From Pseudomonas frederiksbergensis (GTDB taxonomy: Bacteria > Pseudomonadota > Gammaproteobacteria > Pseudomonadales > Pseudomonadaceae): a stretch of DNA of 64,000 nucleotides. Location: positions 1 to 64,000 of the forward strand of contig NZ_MOBM01000011.1 in the NCBI RefSeq assembly GCF_003732275.1, in the 5' to 3' direction. The position numbers and the translations under genes were made by a program. The first letter of the stretch is position 1, and every line of letters starts with the position of its first letter. The notes under the pieces are model-generated. The model was not told the DNA's origin, did no database searches, and saw only the letters and a program-made list of their open reading frames with translations. Shown here piece by piece: positions 42,618 through 51,229 of this stretch.

Positions 42618-44554
42618 AACTGATACCGCAGGGTCAGGCTGCTTTGCAGGCGTTGGGCCTGGCGCAGGGATTCACGCAGGATGCGTCGGTCCAGATGATT
42701 GAGGCTGTCAGGATCGACGCGGTTGGAATAGGGCAAATTCTCCCGGGTCTGTAGCTGATGTTGCTGCATGCGGGTTTGCTGGATGAAGTGATACGCCTCT
42801 TCATACGCCGCACCGTCCAGCCGTTCGATGACCTCTTTGGCCACCAATTGGCGAAAGCGCTCCAGGGTATTGTTGGCGTCGATGCCGTGAGCCAGGGCCA
42901 GCACTCGAGCGCCATCGACGAAAGGGGTCAAGCCCTGGAGCTTCAGGTCGAGGGTGGCTTTCTCGCCATTCTTGCGAGCCAGCACGAATTCGCGGAAACG
43001 CCCTACGGGCGGGCGGTTGCGCAGGGCGTTCTCGGCCATCATCCGCTGGAACAAGCGGTTGTCGCCGACCTGATCGAGAATCCCCCGGCGCAGTTGCTCG
43101 CAGCCTCGCTCGTCGCCCCAGACCACGCGCAGGTCGAAGTAGATGCTCGACCCCAGCAGGTTCTCCGGTGTCGCCTCGCGGATAAACGCCGCAAAACGTC
43201 GCGCCCACTCGGCCCGGGACAAACACAGCTCGGGATTACTGGCCATGATGTTGCCCTTGCACAGGGTGAAGCCGCACAGCGCCAGGTTCTGATTGATCTG
43301 CTGGGCGATGGGCAGCAACTTGCCGCGAATCTCGGCGGCGTGGGCCGCGTCGCGGGCTTCGAACAGAATGCCGTTGTCCTGATCGGTGTGCAGCGTCTGC
43401 TCGCGGCGGCCTTCGCTGCCGAAACACAACCAACTGAACGGCACACCAGGGTCGCCTTTCTCGGCGAGCACCAGTTCGATCACCCGGCACACGGTATGGT
43501 CGTTGAGCAGGGTGATGATGTGGGTGATCTGGGTCGAGGACGCGCCGTGGGCCAGCATCCGCTCTACCAATTGGCCAATCTCGCCGCGCATCGCCACCAG
43601 GTTTTCCAGCTTCTGGGCACTGCGAATAGTCCGCGCCAGATGCACCAGATCGACCCGTTGCAGGGAAAACAGGTCGCGCTCCGAGACCACGCCGCACAGG
43701 CGGTGGTCCTTGACCAGGCAGACGTGGGCGATGTGGCGCTCGGTCATGGCAATCGCGGCGTCGAAGGCGCTGTGGTCCGGCGTCAGGTAAAACGGCTCCC
43801 GGGTCATGTGCCCTTCGATTGCTTCATTGAAATCGCTGGTGCCGTTGGCCACCACATGTCGCAAGTCGCGCAGGGTGAAAATGCCCAGGGGTGCCTTTTG
43901 CTCATCGACCACCACAATGCTGCCGACTTGCTGATCGTGCATCAGCGTCACGGCTTCACGCAGAGGGGTGATCGGGCTGCAGGTCACCGGGTGACGCATG
44001 GCCAGTTCGCCCAACCGGGTATTGAGCGAGTACTGGGTGCCGAGGGTCTCCACGGCTTTTTGCTGGACTTGCTGGTTGACTTGATCCAGCAAACTGCTGA
44101 CACCGCGTAGGGCAAAGTCGCGAAACGGGCTGGAAAGTGCGAACAGTTTGATGAACGCCAGCTTGTTCAGCTGTAGGCAAAAGGTGTCTTCGGCCGCCAG
44201 ATGTTCGGTGCGAGTCGCCCGTTCCCCCAGTAGCGCGGCGAGGGGGAAACACTCGCCGGTGGTGATTTCGAAGGTGGTTTCGGTCCCGCCCTTGACCGTG
44301 TGCGGACGTTCGCCCACGACCCGGCCCTGTTTGACGATGTAGAAATGCTCAACCGGGCCATCGGCAGGTTTGATGATGCTTTCGCCGGGGGCATAAAAAC
44401 GCAGCTGACATTGCTCGACCAGATAGGCCAAGTGGGCGTTTTCCATCTGATTGAACGGCGGGAAGCGCTGGAGGAATTGCAAAGTGCCTTGGATGTTCTG
44501 CAACACCGCGGTTTTCCCTGCCTGGGTGAAGGCGTCCGCTTTACTCATAACCAT
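42614..44554 (-). CDS. cNMP-binding/CBS/DUF294 nucleotidyltransferase-like signalling protein
   Basis: 646 residues. There is a cyclic-nucleotide-binding domain (residues about 28-150, LRFYAPGESIIKPADGPVEHFYIVKQG), two CBS motifs (about 190-310, HPVTCSPITPLREAVTLM and FYLTPDHSAFDAAI), then DUF294 with a nucleotidyltransferase-type site GSEGRREQTLHTDQDNG and a C-terminal DUF294_C domain. This architecture is thought to sense nucleotides and modify a partner. The start is ATG 44554 or the ATG two codons later. Such genes often precede acetate-uptake genes in pseudomonads; here only the exonuclease follows. Confidence 0.88.
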   Translation of the reverse strand: MVMSKADAFTQAGKTAVLQNIQGTLQFLQRFPPFNQMENAHLAYLVEQCQLRFYAPGESIIKPADGPVEHFYIVKQGRVVGERPHTVKGGTETTFEITTGECFPLAALLGERATRTEHLAAEDTFCLQLNKLAFIKLFALSSPFRDFALRGVSSLLDQVNQQVQQKAVETLGTQYSLNTRLGELAMRHPVTCSPITPLREAVTLMHDQQVGSIVVVDEQKAPLGIFTLRDLRHVVANGTSDFNEAIEGHMTREPFYLTPDHSAFDAAIAMTERHIAHVCLVKDHRLCGVVSERDLFSLQRVDLVHLARTIRSAQKLENLVAMRGEIGQLVERMLAHGASSTQITHIITLLNDHTVCRVIELVLAEKGDPGVPFSWLCFGSEGRREQTLHTDQDNGILFEARDAAHAAEIRGKLLPIAQQINQNLALCGFTLCKGNIMASNPELCLSRAEWARRFAAFIREATPENLLGSSIYFDLRVVWGDERGCEQLRRGILDQVGDNRLFQRMMAENALRNRPPVGRFREFVLARKNGEKATLDLKLQGLTPFVDGARVLALAHGIDANNTLERFRQLVAKEVIERLDGAAYEEAYHFIQQTRMQQHQLQTRENLPYSNRVDPDSLNHLDRRILRESLRQAQRLQSSLTLRYQL

Positions 44555-44590
44555 TACCGCAGTCTTTTTCTGATTGTTGTGTCGGATCGT

Positions 44591-44791
44591 TGTGTCAGAT
44601 CGTTACAGGCATGGTCGGCCCCTGTGGGCAGGGTGCCCATTGGACGTAAGTCTAGGTAGGCAGTGCCGCGGTCGGAATATGGGAAATGTCTGACACAATT
44701 GCGGGAAAAACCTCCTACATTGTCTATTGGAAAAGTTTCCGACGAAGTGCACATTGAAGTCTGCTTAGCGATGTCTGACACACTGTGTCAG
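44591..44791 (+). promoter_or_regulatory. Repeated CTGACACA/TGTGTCAG sites before the response regulator
   Basis: TGTGTCAG lies at 44591-44598, ATGTCTGACACA at 44686-44697 and again at 44771-44782. The last continues as CTGACACA-C-TGTGTCAG (44775-44791), an exact 8+1+8 palindrome 28 bp before the ATG. Repeated spaced half-sites in a 265-bp gap look like operators for a dimeric regulator, possibly controlling both divergent genes. Confidence 0.6.
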
Positions 44792-44819
44792 GGATCGAAT
44801 CGAAAACGTTGAGAAAGCC

Positions 44820-45266
44820 ATGTCCGACCACGATATTTTGAGTGATGCCGAGCGCGAAGCGCTCAGTGCCGTCATGTTGGAACCAGACTTGCCGCCGCAG
44901 CGGGTGCTGATCGTTGATGACGATAAGGACTCCAGGGAGTTGCTGTCGGAAATTCTGGGGCTGGATGGCATTCACTGCATGACGGCGGCCAGTGGCGAAA
45001 CGGCGCTCAAATTGCTGGAAACGAAGCCATCGATCGGGCTGGTGATTACCGACCTGCGAATGGGGCACGTCGATGGTCTGGATTTGATCCGTCAGGTGCG
45101 GGAATCGGCTCGTGCGGCGTTGCCGATCATCATCGTTTCCGGCGACGCCGACGTGAAAGATGCGATTGCCGCCATGCATTTGCACGTCGTGGACTTTCTG
45201 CTCAAGCCTATCGACAGCGGCAAACTGCTTGAGTTGGTCAAGCATGAACTGGGGATGGATGTGTAG
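44820..45266 (+). CDS. Stand-alone receiver-domain response regulator
   Basis: 148 residues: a 25-residue leader, then a single receiver domain with VDDDKDS, the phosphorylated Asp in LVITDLRMGHVDG, the Thr/Ser position in IIIVSGDAD and the Lys in FLLKPID. There is no output domain. It is probably a CheY-like partner or phosphate sink for a kinase encoded elsewhere. It is divergent from the DUF294 gene, with an operator-like gap between. Confidence 0.88.
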   Translation: MSDHDILSDAEREALSAVMLEPDLPPQRVLIVDDDKDSRELLSEILGLDGIHCMTAASGETALKLLETKPSIGLVITDLRMGHVDGLDLIRQVRESARAALPIIIVSGDADVKDAIAAMHLHVVDFLLKPIDSGKLLELVKHELGMDV

Positions 45267-45292
45267 CACGGACCTCCAGACTGCTCAGCTTT

Positions 45293-45425
45293 TGTGGCGA
45301 GGGAGCTTGCTCCCGCTGGGTTGCGAAGCAGCCCCAAAACCAACGATCCCAATGTACCTGATACACCGCATACACAGGATTTACGACTGCTGCGCAGTCG
45401 AGCGGGAGCAAGCTCCCTCGCCACA
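45293..45425. repeat. REP doublet (GGGAGCAAGCTCCC type)
   Basis: Complete doublet between the converging response-regulator and glcB genes, next to the glcB terminator. Confidence 0.9.
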
Positions 45426-45438
45426 GGGACCGCGGCAT

Positions 45439-45474
45439 AAAAAAAGCCCCGATCTTTCGATCAGGGCTTTTTCA
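45439..45474 (-). terminator. Intrinsic terminator of glcB (possibly bidirectional)
   Basis: AAAGCCC(C)GATC pairs with GATC(A)GGGCTTT around TTTC, with A and T runs on the two sides. It lies 21 bp beyond the glcB stop codon. Confidence 0.9.
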
Positions 45475-45494
45475 TGTCCGGCGTCAGCGTTTAC

Positions 45495-47672
45495 TCAAAG
45501 GCCATTGGCAGCCTTGAACTCGCGACGACGACGGTGCAGAACCGGCTCGGTATAGCCGTTCGGCTGTTTGGTGCCTTCGACCACCAGTTCGACCGCCGCC
45601 TGGAAGGCGATGTTGCTGTCGAAATTCGGTGCCAGCGGACGGTACAGCGGGTCGTTGGCGTTCTGACGGTCAACCACCGGCGCCATGCGCTTGAGGCTTT
45701 CCATCACCTGATCTTCGGTGACGATGCCGTGGCGCAGCCAGTTGGCGATGTGCTGGCTGGAAATACGCAGCGTCGCACGGTCTTCCATCAGGCCGACGTC
45801 ATTGATGTCCGGCACTTTCGAGCAGCCCACGCCCTGGTCGATCCAGCGCACCACGTAGCCAAGAATGCCCTGGGCGTTGTTGTCCAGTTCGTTCTTGATC
45901 TGCTCCGTGGTCCAGTCTGGATTGACGGCCAACGGGATGGTCAGGATGTCGTCCACCGAAGCGCGAGCACGTTTGGCCAGTTCGGCCTGACGGGCGAACA
46001 CATCGACCTTGTGGTAATGCAGCGCGTGCAACGCGGCGGCGGTCGGCGATGGAACCCAGGCGGTGTTGGCACCGGCCATCGGGTGAGCGATTTTCTGTTC
46101 GAGCATCGCTGCCATCAGGTCCGGCATGGCCCACATGCCTTTACCGATCTGGGCGCGACCTTGCAGGCCGGTGCTCAGGCCGATGTCGACGTTCCAGTTC
46201 TCGTAGGCACTGATCCACTTCTCAGCCTTCATGTCGGCCTTGCGCACCATCGGGCCGGCTTCCATGGAGGTGTGGATTTCATCACCCGTGCGGTCGAGGA
46301 AGCCAGTGTTGATGAACACCACACGCTCGGCGGCAGCCTTGATGCAGGCCTTGAGGTTGACCGTGGTACGGCGTTCCTCGTCCATGATCCCGACCTTGAG
46401 AGTATTGCGCGGCAAGTCGAGGACGTCTTCGATGCGACCGAACAGCTCGTTGGTGAACGCAGCTTCTTCCGGGCCGTGCATCTTCGGCTTCACGATATAG
46501 ACCGAGCCGGTGCGGCTGTTCTTGCGCGAGCTGTTGCCCTTGAGGCTGTGGATCGCCGCGAGGCAAGTCACCAGGCCGTCGAGAATACCTTCCGGTACTT
46601 CGTTGCCGTCTTTATCGAGGATCGCGTCGATGGTCATCAGGTGACCGACGTTACGCACGAACAACAGCGAGCGACCGTGCAGGCTCAGTTCGCTGCCATC
46701 GAGGGCGGTATAGGTGCGGTCGGCGTTCATGGTGCGGGTAAAGGTCTGACCGCCCTTGGAGACTTCTTCCGACAGATCGCCTTTCATCAGGCCGAGCCAG
46801 TTGCGGTAGATCACCACTTTGTCATCGGCATCGACCGCGGCAACCGAGTCTTCGCAGTCCATGATGGTGGTCAGCGCGGCTTCCATCAGGATGTCTTTGA
46901 CACCGGCAGCGTCGGTCTGGCCGACCGGGGTGCTGGCGTCGATCTGGATTTCGAAGTGCAGGCCGTTGTTTTTCAGCAGGATCGCGGTTGGAGCCGCTGT
47001 ATCGCCGTGGAAACCGATCAGTTGCGCATCGTCGCGCAGGCCGGTGTTGCTGCCGCCTATGAGGGCGACCACCAGTTTGCCGTCAATGATCTTGTAGCCG
47101 GTGGAGTCGACGTGGGAGCCGGCTGCCAGTGGCGCCGCTTCGTCGAGGAAGGCGCGGGCGAAGGCGATGACCTTGTCGCCGCGAACCTTGTTGTAGCCTT
47201 TGCCTTTTTCCGCGCCGTCCGCTTCGCTGATGGCGTCGGTGCCGTAGAGCGCGTCATACAGCGAACCCCAGCGAGCGTTCGAGGCGTTGAGCGCGAAGCG
47301 CGCGTTCATCACCGGTACCACCAGCTGTGGACCGGCCATGCGGGCGATTTCGTCATCGACGTTTTGTGTCGTTGCCTGGAAATCAGCCGCTTCTGGCAGC
47401 AGATAACCGATGTCTTGCAGGAAGGCTTTGTAGGCCACCGCATCGTGCGCAACACCTGCACGAGCCTGGTGCCAGGCATCGATACGTGCCTGGAAATCAT
47501 CGCGTTTGGCGAGTAGGGCTTTGTTCTTCGGCGCCAGGTCATGGATGACCTTGTCGGCACCGGCCCAGAACTTGTCGGCGGTGAGGCCGGTACCGGGAAT
47601 GGCTTCGTTGTTCACGAAGTCGAACAGGACTTTGGCGACCTGCAGGCCACCGACTTGAACGTGTTCAGTCAT
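45495..47672 (-). CDS. glcB: Malate synthase G
   Basis: The 725-residue single-polypeptide form that condenses glyoxylate and acetyl-CoA to malate. Landmarks are [81 protein letters not shown] and a C-terminal [13 protein letters not shown], each in the normal order. The frame opens four codons earlier, but ATG 47672 has GAGG 7 bases upstream. It is monocistronic, with a clear terminator. It supports growth on acetate, glycolate and fatty acids, matching the fadE genes later in the window. Confidence 0.97.
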   Translation of the reverse strand: MTEHVQVGGLQVAKVLFDFVNNEAIPGTGLTADKFWAGADKVIHDLAPKNKALLAKRDDFQARIDAWHQARAGVAHDAVAYKAFLQDIGYLLPEAADFQATTQNVDDEIARMAGPQLVVPVMNARFALNASNARWGSLYDALYGTDAISEADGAEKGKGYNKVRGDKVIAFARAFLDEAAPLAAGSHVDSTGYKIIDGKLVVALIGGSNTGLRDDAQLIGFHGDTAAPTAILLKNNGLHFEIQIDASTPVGQTDAAGVKDILMEAALTTIMDCEDSVAAVDADDKVVIYRNWLGLMKGDLSEEVSKGGQTFTRTMNADRTYTALDGSELSLHGRSLLFVRNVGHLMTIDAILDKDGNEVPEGILDGLVTCLAAIHSLKGNSSRKNSRTGSVYIVKPKMHGPEEAAFTNELFGRIEDVLDLPRNTLKVGIMDEERRTTVNLKACIKAAAERVVFINTGFLDRTGDEIHTSMEAGPMVRKADMKAEKWISAYENWNVDIGLSTGLQGRAQIGKGMWAMPDLMAAMLEQKIAHPMAGANTAWVPSPTAAALHALHYHKVDVFARQAELAKRARASVDDILTIPLAVNPDWTTEQIKNELDNNAQGILGYVVRWIDQGVGCSKVPDINDVGLMEDRATLRISSQHIANWLRHGIVTEDQVMESLKRMAPVVDRQNANDPLYRPLAPNFDSNIAFQAAVELVVEGTKQPNGYTEPVLHRRRREFKAANGL

Positions 47673-48072
47673 TGCTTGCCTCACTCTGCTCAGCTATTTC
47701 GCTTTTCAGCTCTTCAATTTAACAATGAAGCCTCTGGCCATTTAAACCACAAACCCATCTACCAGTACATGCCATTGCTGGCGGCTGGGCTCGATCCGAT
47801 CAACGGCTTTGCGGCCTTGCTGACAGGGCTTTCAGGGGTTGCAACGGCACCTGCGGCAGACATCGATCCAGCGTTATGTAGTGCGCGCTGCGGCATACTA
47901 CATGATGAATTGCGGTTGTGAAAATTAGACTAATTACGTCGTTCTGCGACCCCATGACGCATTGCAGTCACGTCGGGGCACGGGATGTTCTCAAAAAACT
48001 ATTGGATTGTTCCAGTTAAATATAAAAACTTGTACACATAATCTTCGATGCCCTGCTATGGGGCATTGCTTT
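47673..48072. promoter_or_regulatory. glcB upstream region with an AATTAG-A-CTAATT palindrome
   Basis: No convincing gene. An exact 6+1+6 palindrome lies at 47933-47945, 261 bp before the glcB start, within an AT-rich stretch that extends to about 48050. It could be an operator or part of a divergent promoter. Nothing else is recognised before the REP element. Confidence 0.35.
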
Positions 48073-48210
48073 TGTGGCGAGGGAGCTTGCTCCCGCTGGG
48101 GCGCGAAGCGGCCCCCAGCATCTCTCCAACCAGTCCGCATTTTGGCAATTTGGCGACTGCTGCGCAGCCGAACGGGGCGGTGCGGCGTTCCGACAAGACC
48201 CCTCGCCACA
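48073..48210. repeat. REP doublet with an altered right half
   Basis: The left half is the normal TGTGGCGAGGGAGCTTGCTCCCGC form. In the right half the expected GGGAGCAAGCTCCC palindrome is replaced by an unrelated GC-rich segment (GGGGCGGTGCGGCGTTCCGAC) before the normal CCTCGCCACA end. Confidence 0.8.
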
Positions 48211-48270
48211 ACCAGCCCCTTGCCTATACTTGTTTTTCTATAACAAAAGTCATGACCAGAGGGCTGCGCC

Positions 48271-48789
48271 ATGGACCATCTCGTACTCACTGTAATTGCT
48301 CCAGACAAGCCCGGGCAGGTCGAGCGCATTGCTCAATGCATTGCCGAGCACGGCGGTAACTGGCTGGAAAGCCGCATGTCGCGTATGGCCGGGCAGTTCG
48401 CCGGGATTCTTCGGGTGGGTGTGCCGGCCGAGGCCTACGACGAACTGGTAGACGCCCTACAGAGATTGGCGGATCAAGGGATCCGCGTGCTGATCGCCGA
48501 AAGTGGCATCGAACAATCCTGCACCTGGAAGCCGATTGCCATGGAGCTGGTGGGCAATGATCGTCCGGGCATTGTGCGAGACATTACGCGTCTGCTGAGT
48601 GAGCAAGGCGTGAACCTTGAGCAGTTGGTGACCGAAGTTCGACCGGCGCCCATGAGCAGCGAGCCGCTGTTCCATGCCGAGGCGATTCTTGCAGTGCCAC
48701 TGACCTTGTCGCTGGAGGTGTTGCAATCGCGCCTGGAAACCCTGGCGGACGATCTGATGGTCGAATTGGTGCTGCGCAGCGAACCTTGA
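48271..48789 (+). CDS. GcvR-like double ACT-domain protein
   Basis: 172 residues made of two ACT domains (residues 1-80, VIAPDKPGQVERIAQCIAEHGGN; and about 88-170, VGNDRPGIVRDITRLLSEQGVN). This is the layout of GcvR, which in enterics antagonises GcvA to repress the glycine cleavage system in response to glycine. The window's focus on glycine metabolism fits. AGAGGG lies 6-7 bases before the ATG. Confidence 0.85.
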   Translation: MDHLVLTVIAPDKPGQVERIAQCIAEHGGNWLESRMSRMAGQFAGILRVGVPAEAYDELVDALQRLADQGIRVLIAESGIEQSCTWKPIAMELVGNDRPGIVRDITRLLSEQGVNLEQLVTEVRPAPMSSEPLFHAEAILAVPLTLSLEVLQSRLETLADDLMVELVLRSEP

Positions 48790-48794
48790 AAAGG

Positions 48795-49006
48795 TTATCC
48801 AAGTTATACGTGCACCTGCCTGTGGATAACCTGTAGAGACACCTCGCCAGGCCACGTCGACCGGGGCTCTTCAGGATCTGATCAAAAAACCAGCAGTTTC
48901 AGTGACTTGCGCACAAACGCCGGGGATCACACTGTGGATAACCTTGGGAAGGATGGATGCAGGCCACGGGAGACGTGGCCTGCAGAGGGTTGTGCGTTTT
49001 TTGATC
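48795..49006. repeat. Second TGTGGATAA / TGATCAAAAAAC cluster
   Basis: TGTGGATAACCT-type boxes lie at 48821-48829 and 48933-48941, and a one-off TTATCCAAG at 48795-48803. TGATCAAAAAAC occurs at 48879-48890 and inverted at 48995-49006. The same 12-mer occurs inside the box repeats at 529-540. The block fills the convergent gap between the ACT gene and rarD. Confidence 0.6.
48958..48984. repeat. Perfect 11-bp hairpin (TGCAGGCCACG stem)
   Basis: An 11-bp exact stem with a GGAGA loop. A run of six T starts 12 bases after it (48997), too far for a standard intrinsic terminator on the plus strand. It may still end or stabilise one of the two convergent transcripts. Confidence 0.6.
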
Positions 49007-49892
49007 AGCGGCGGCGACGCAGACTTATCCACGCGTCGACGCTGTAAACCGCCAGACCGGCCCAGATAAAGATGAACGCCACCAGCGTGCTGGACGACAA
49101 GTGCTCGCCAAACAGCAGAACGGCTTGCAATAACACCAGCGTCGGCGCCAGGTACTGGAGAAAACCGAGGGTTGTGTAGGGCAAGTGCCGGGCGGCGGCG
49201 TTGAAACACACCAGCGGCACCAGCGTCACCGGACCGGCAGCCACCAGCCACCAGGCTTCAGAGGTGGTCCAGAATTCGGCTTGCGCGCTGGTCGCCGTCG
49301 GATTGAACAGCAACCAGGCGACAGCAATCGGTACCAGCATCCAGGTTTCCACCACCAGCCCCGGTAGCGCCTTGACCGGTGCCTGCTTGCGGATCAGTCC
49401 GTAGAAGCCGAAGGTCAATGCCAGCACCAGCGACACCCACGGCAGATTGCCGACTTGCCACACTTGCTGCGCAACACCGACCGCCGCCAGGCCCACCGCC
49501 AGCCATTGCATGCGCCGCAGCCGTTCGCCGAGGATCAGCATTCCCAGCAGCACGTTTACCAGCGGGTTGATGTAGTAACCGAGGCTGGCTTCAAGCATGC
49601 GCCCGTTGTTCACCGACCAGACGTAGGTCAGCCAGTTGGCGGCGATCAACGTGCCGCTCAGGGCCAGGATTGCCAGCCGTCGCGGGTTCTCACGCAGCTC
49701 GCGCCACCAGCCGGGATGCTTCCAGACGAGCAGCAGCAAAGCACCAAACAGCGCGGACCAAAGCACTCGGTGGATGATGATCTCCACGGCGGGCACGTTG
49801 GCGATGGCTTTGAAGTAGATCGGGAACAGGCCCCAGATGATGTAGGCACTCAGGCCCAGGATGTACCCGCGACGCGGGTTGGCGGCTTGCAT
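49005..49892 (-). CDS. rarD: RarD/EamA-family transporter
   Basis: 295 residues with ten hydrophobic helices in two EamA repeats. RarD marks are GYILGLSAYIIWGLFPIYFK at the N-terminus, EIIIHRVLWS and ANWLTYVWSVNN. It is a drug/metabolite-superfamily inner-membrane permease whose substrate is not known with certainty. Confidence 0.88.
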   Translation of the reverse strand: MQAANPRRGYILGLSAYIIWGLFPIYFKAIANVPAVEIIIHRVLWSALFGALLLLVWKHPGWWRELRENPRRLAILALSGTLIAANWLTYVWSVNNGRMLEASLGYYINPLVNVLLGMLILGERLRRMQWLAVGLAAVGVAQQVWQVGNLPWVSLVLALTFGFYGLIRKQAPVKALPGLVVETWMLVPIAVAWLLFNPTATSAQAEFWTTSEAWWLVAAGPVTLVPLVCFNAAARHLPYTTLGFLQYLAPTLVLLQAVLLFGEHLSSSTLVAFIFIWAGLAVYSVDAWISLRRRR

Positions 49893-49956
49893 GAGAATCC
49901 TTGCTTAGGCAGCTAACAAAGAGGGGATTGTATAGATGTGTGGTGTTTGAAAAGCA

Positions 49957-50034
49957 AAAAGATCGCAGCCTTCGGCAGCTCCTACAGAGGAATCGCGGAC
50001 ACCCTGTAGGAGCTGCCGAAGGCTGCGATCTTTT
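49957..50034. repeat. Perfect 31-bp inverted repeat (CAGCCTTCGGCAGCTCCTAC family)
   Basis: Arms 49957-49987 and 50004-50034 are exact complements around a 16-base loop. They begin AAAAGATCGCAGCC and end in TTTT, so the element can terminate transcription in both directions between srkA and rarD. A shorter relative of its core lies at 53213. Confidence 0.9.
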
Positions 50035-50044
50035 GATTTTGAAT

Positions 50045-51019
50045 TTAAAAGAGTTTCAATGGCTCTTCATTCAGTGCAGCCAATTGCTCACGCAGCGCCA
50101 GCACTTGGTCGCCCCAATAGCGCTCGGTGCCGAACCACGGAAAGCTGCGAGGGAAGGCCGGGTCATCCCAGCGACGGGCGAGCCAGGCGCTGTAGTGCAT
50201 CAGGCGCAAGGCGCGCAGCGGTTCGATCAGCGCCAGTTCCCGCGGGTCGAAGTCGTGGAATTCGTTGTAGCCGTCCATCAATTCCGACAACTGTCCCAGA
50301 CATTCCTGACGATCACCCGCCAGCATCATCCAGATATCCTGCACCGCCGGGCCCATACGACAGTCGTCGAGGTCGACGATATGGAACATCTCATCGCGGC
50401 ACATCATGTTGCCGGGGTGGCAATCGCCGTGCATGCGGATGTTCTGATGCGGCGTGGCCTTGTAGACCTCTTCGACGCGCTTGAGCAGGTCGCGGGCAAC
50501 GGACTCGTAGGCGGGCAGCAAGCTTTTGGGTACGAAATTGCCTTCGAGCAGGGTCGTCAGCGAGTCCTGACCAAAGTTCTTTACCCCCAGCGCTTCACGG
50601 TGTTCGAACGGTTTTGTAGCACCGACCGCATGCAGCCGACCGAGCAGTTGCCCAAGGCGATACAGCTGATCGAGATTGCCCGGTTCGGGCGCACGGCCGC
50701 CACGACGGGGGAACAGGGTGAAACGGAAGCCGTTGTGTTCATGCAGGCTGGCACCGTTGTGAATCATCGGCGCAACCACCGGTACGTCGCACTCGGCGAG
50801 TTCGAAGGTGAATTGATGCTCTTCGAGAATCGCTTCGTTGGTCCAGCGCTGCGGACGGTAGAACTTGGCGATCAGCGGCTCGGAGTCTTCGATGCCGACC
50901 TGATAGACACGGTTCTCGTAGCTGTTGAGCGCCAGAATGCGTGCGTCGCTGAGAAAGCCGATGCTTTCGACGGCATCGAGCACGAGGTCTGGGGTGAGCG
51001 TTGCAAACGGGTGGGCCAT
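50045..51019 (-). CDS. srkA: Stress response kinase A (SrkA/YihE-like)
   Basis: A 324-residue Ser/Thr kinase of the choline/homoserine-kinase-like fold. It has LNSYENRVYQV, the ATP lysine in LIAKFYRP, the catalytic loop MHGDCHPGNMM and VDLDDCRMGPAVQD, the metal-binding Asp. In E. coli SrkA counters MazEF-mediated death under envelope stress. The frame is open 59 codons upstream into a REP, but ATG 51019 with GGAG 6 bases before it is the family start. Confidence 0.9.
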   Translation of the reverse strand: MAHPFATLTPDLVLDAVESIGFLSDARILALNSYENRVYQVGIEDSEPLIAKFYRPQRWTNEAILEEHQFTFELAECDVPVVAPMIHNGASLHEHNGFRFTLFPRRGGRAPEPGNLDQLYRLGQLLGRLHAVGATKPFEHREALGVKNFGQDSLTTLLEGNFVPKSLLPAYESVARDLLKRVEEVYKATPHQNIRMHGDCHPGNMMCRDEMFHIVDLDDCRMGPAVQDIWMMLAGDRQECLGQLSELMDGYNEFHDFDPRELALIEPLRALRLMHYSAWLARRWDDPAFPRSFPWFGTERYWGDQVLALREQLAALNEEPLKLF

Positions 51020-51124
51020 GCTGACTCCTGCGCGCAGCAGGCTGCCGCGTCCGGCCAAGCATGGTAGCGCAGACGGGGCTTCTTTAGGGGGTTGGGCTTG
51101 AGATGAGTGTTGTCTGGGCTGACG

Positions 51125-51223
51125 CCTTCGCGAGCAAGCCCGCTCCCACATTAGATCTAAGGTGTGCCGCAATTTGCATTCACACTGAAGATCCACTGTG
51201 GGAGCGGGCTTGCTCGCGAAGAG
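51125..51223. repeat. REP doublet (GCGAGCAAGCCCGC type)
   Basis: CTTCGCGAGCAAGCCCGCTCCCACA with its inverse and about 50 bp between. It lies upstream of srkA and just beyond the phoX stop. Confidence 0.9.
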
Positions 51224-51229
51224 GCCTTA

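Noticed and set aside
45474..47516. 680-codon plus-strand frame opposite glcB
   Set aside because: Shadow of malate synthase G; no domain, no ribosome binding site and composition typical of an antisense frame.
47541..47921. Plus-strand gene starting inside the glcB 5' end
   Set aside because: Half of it is antisense to glcB and the rest has no motif or ribosome binding site.
48958..49002. Intrinsic terminator for the ACT-domain gene
   Set aside because: The hairpin is perfect, but the T run begins 12 bases later, so it does not fit the standard form.
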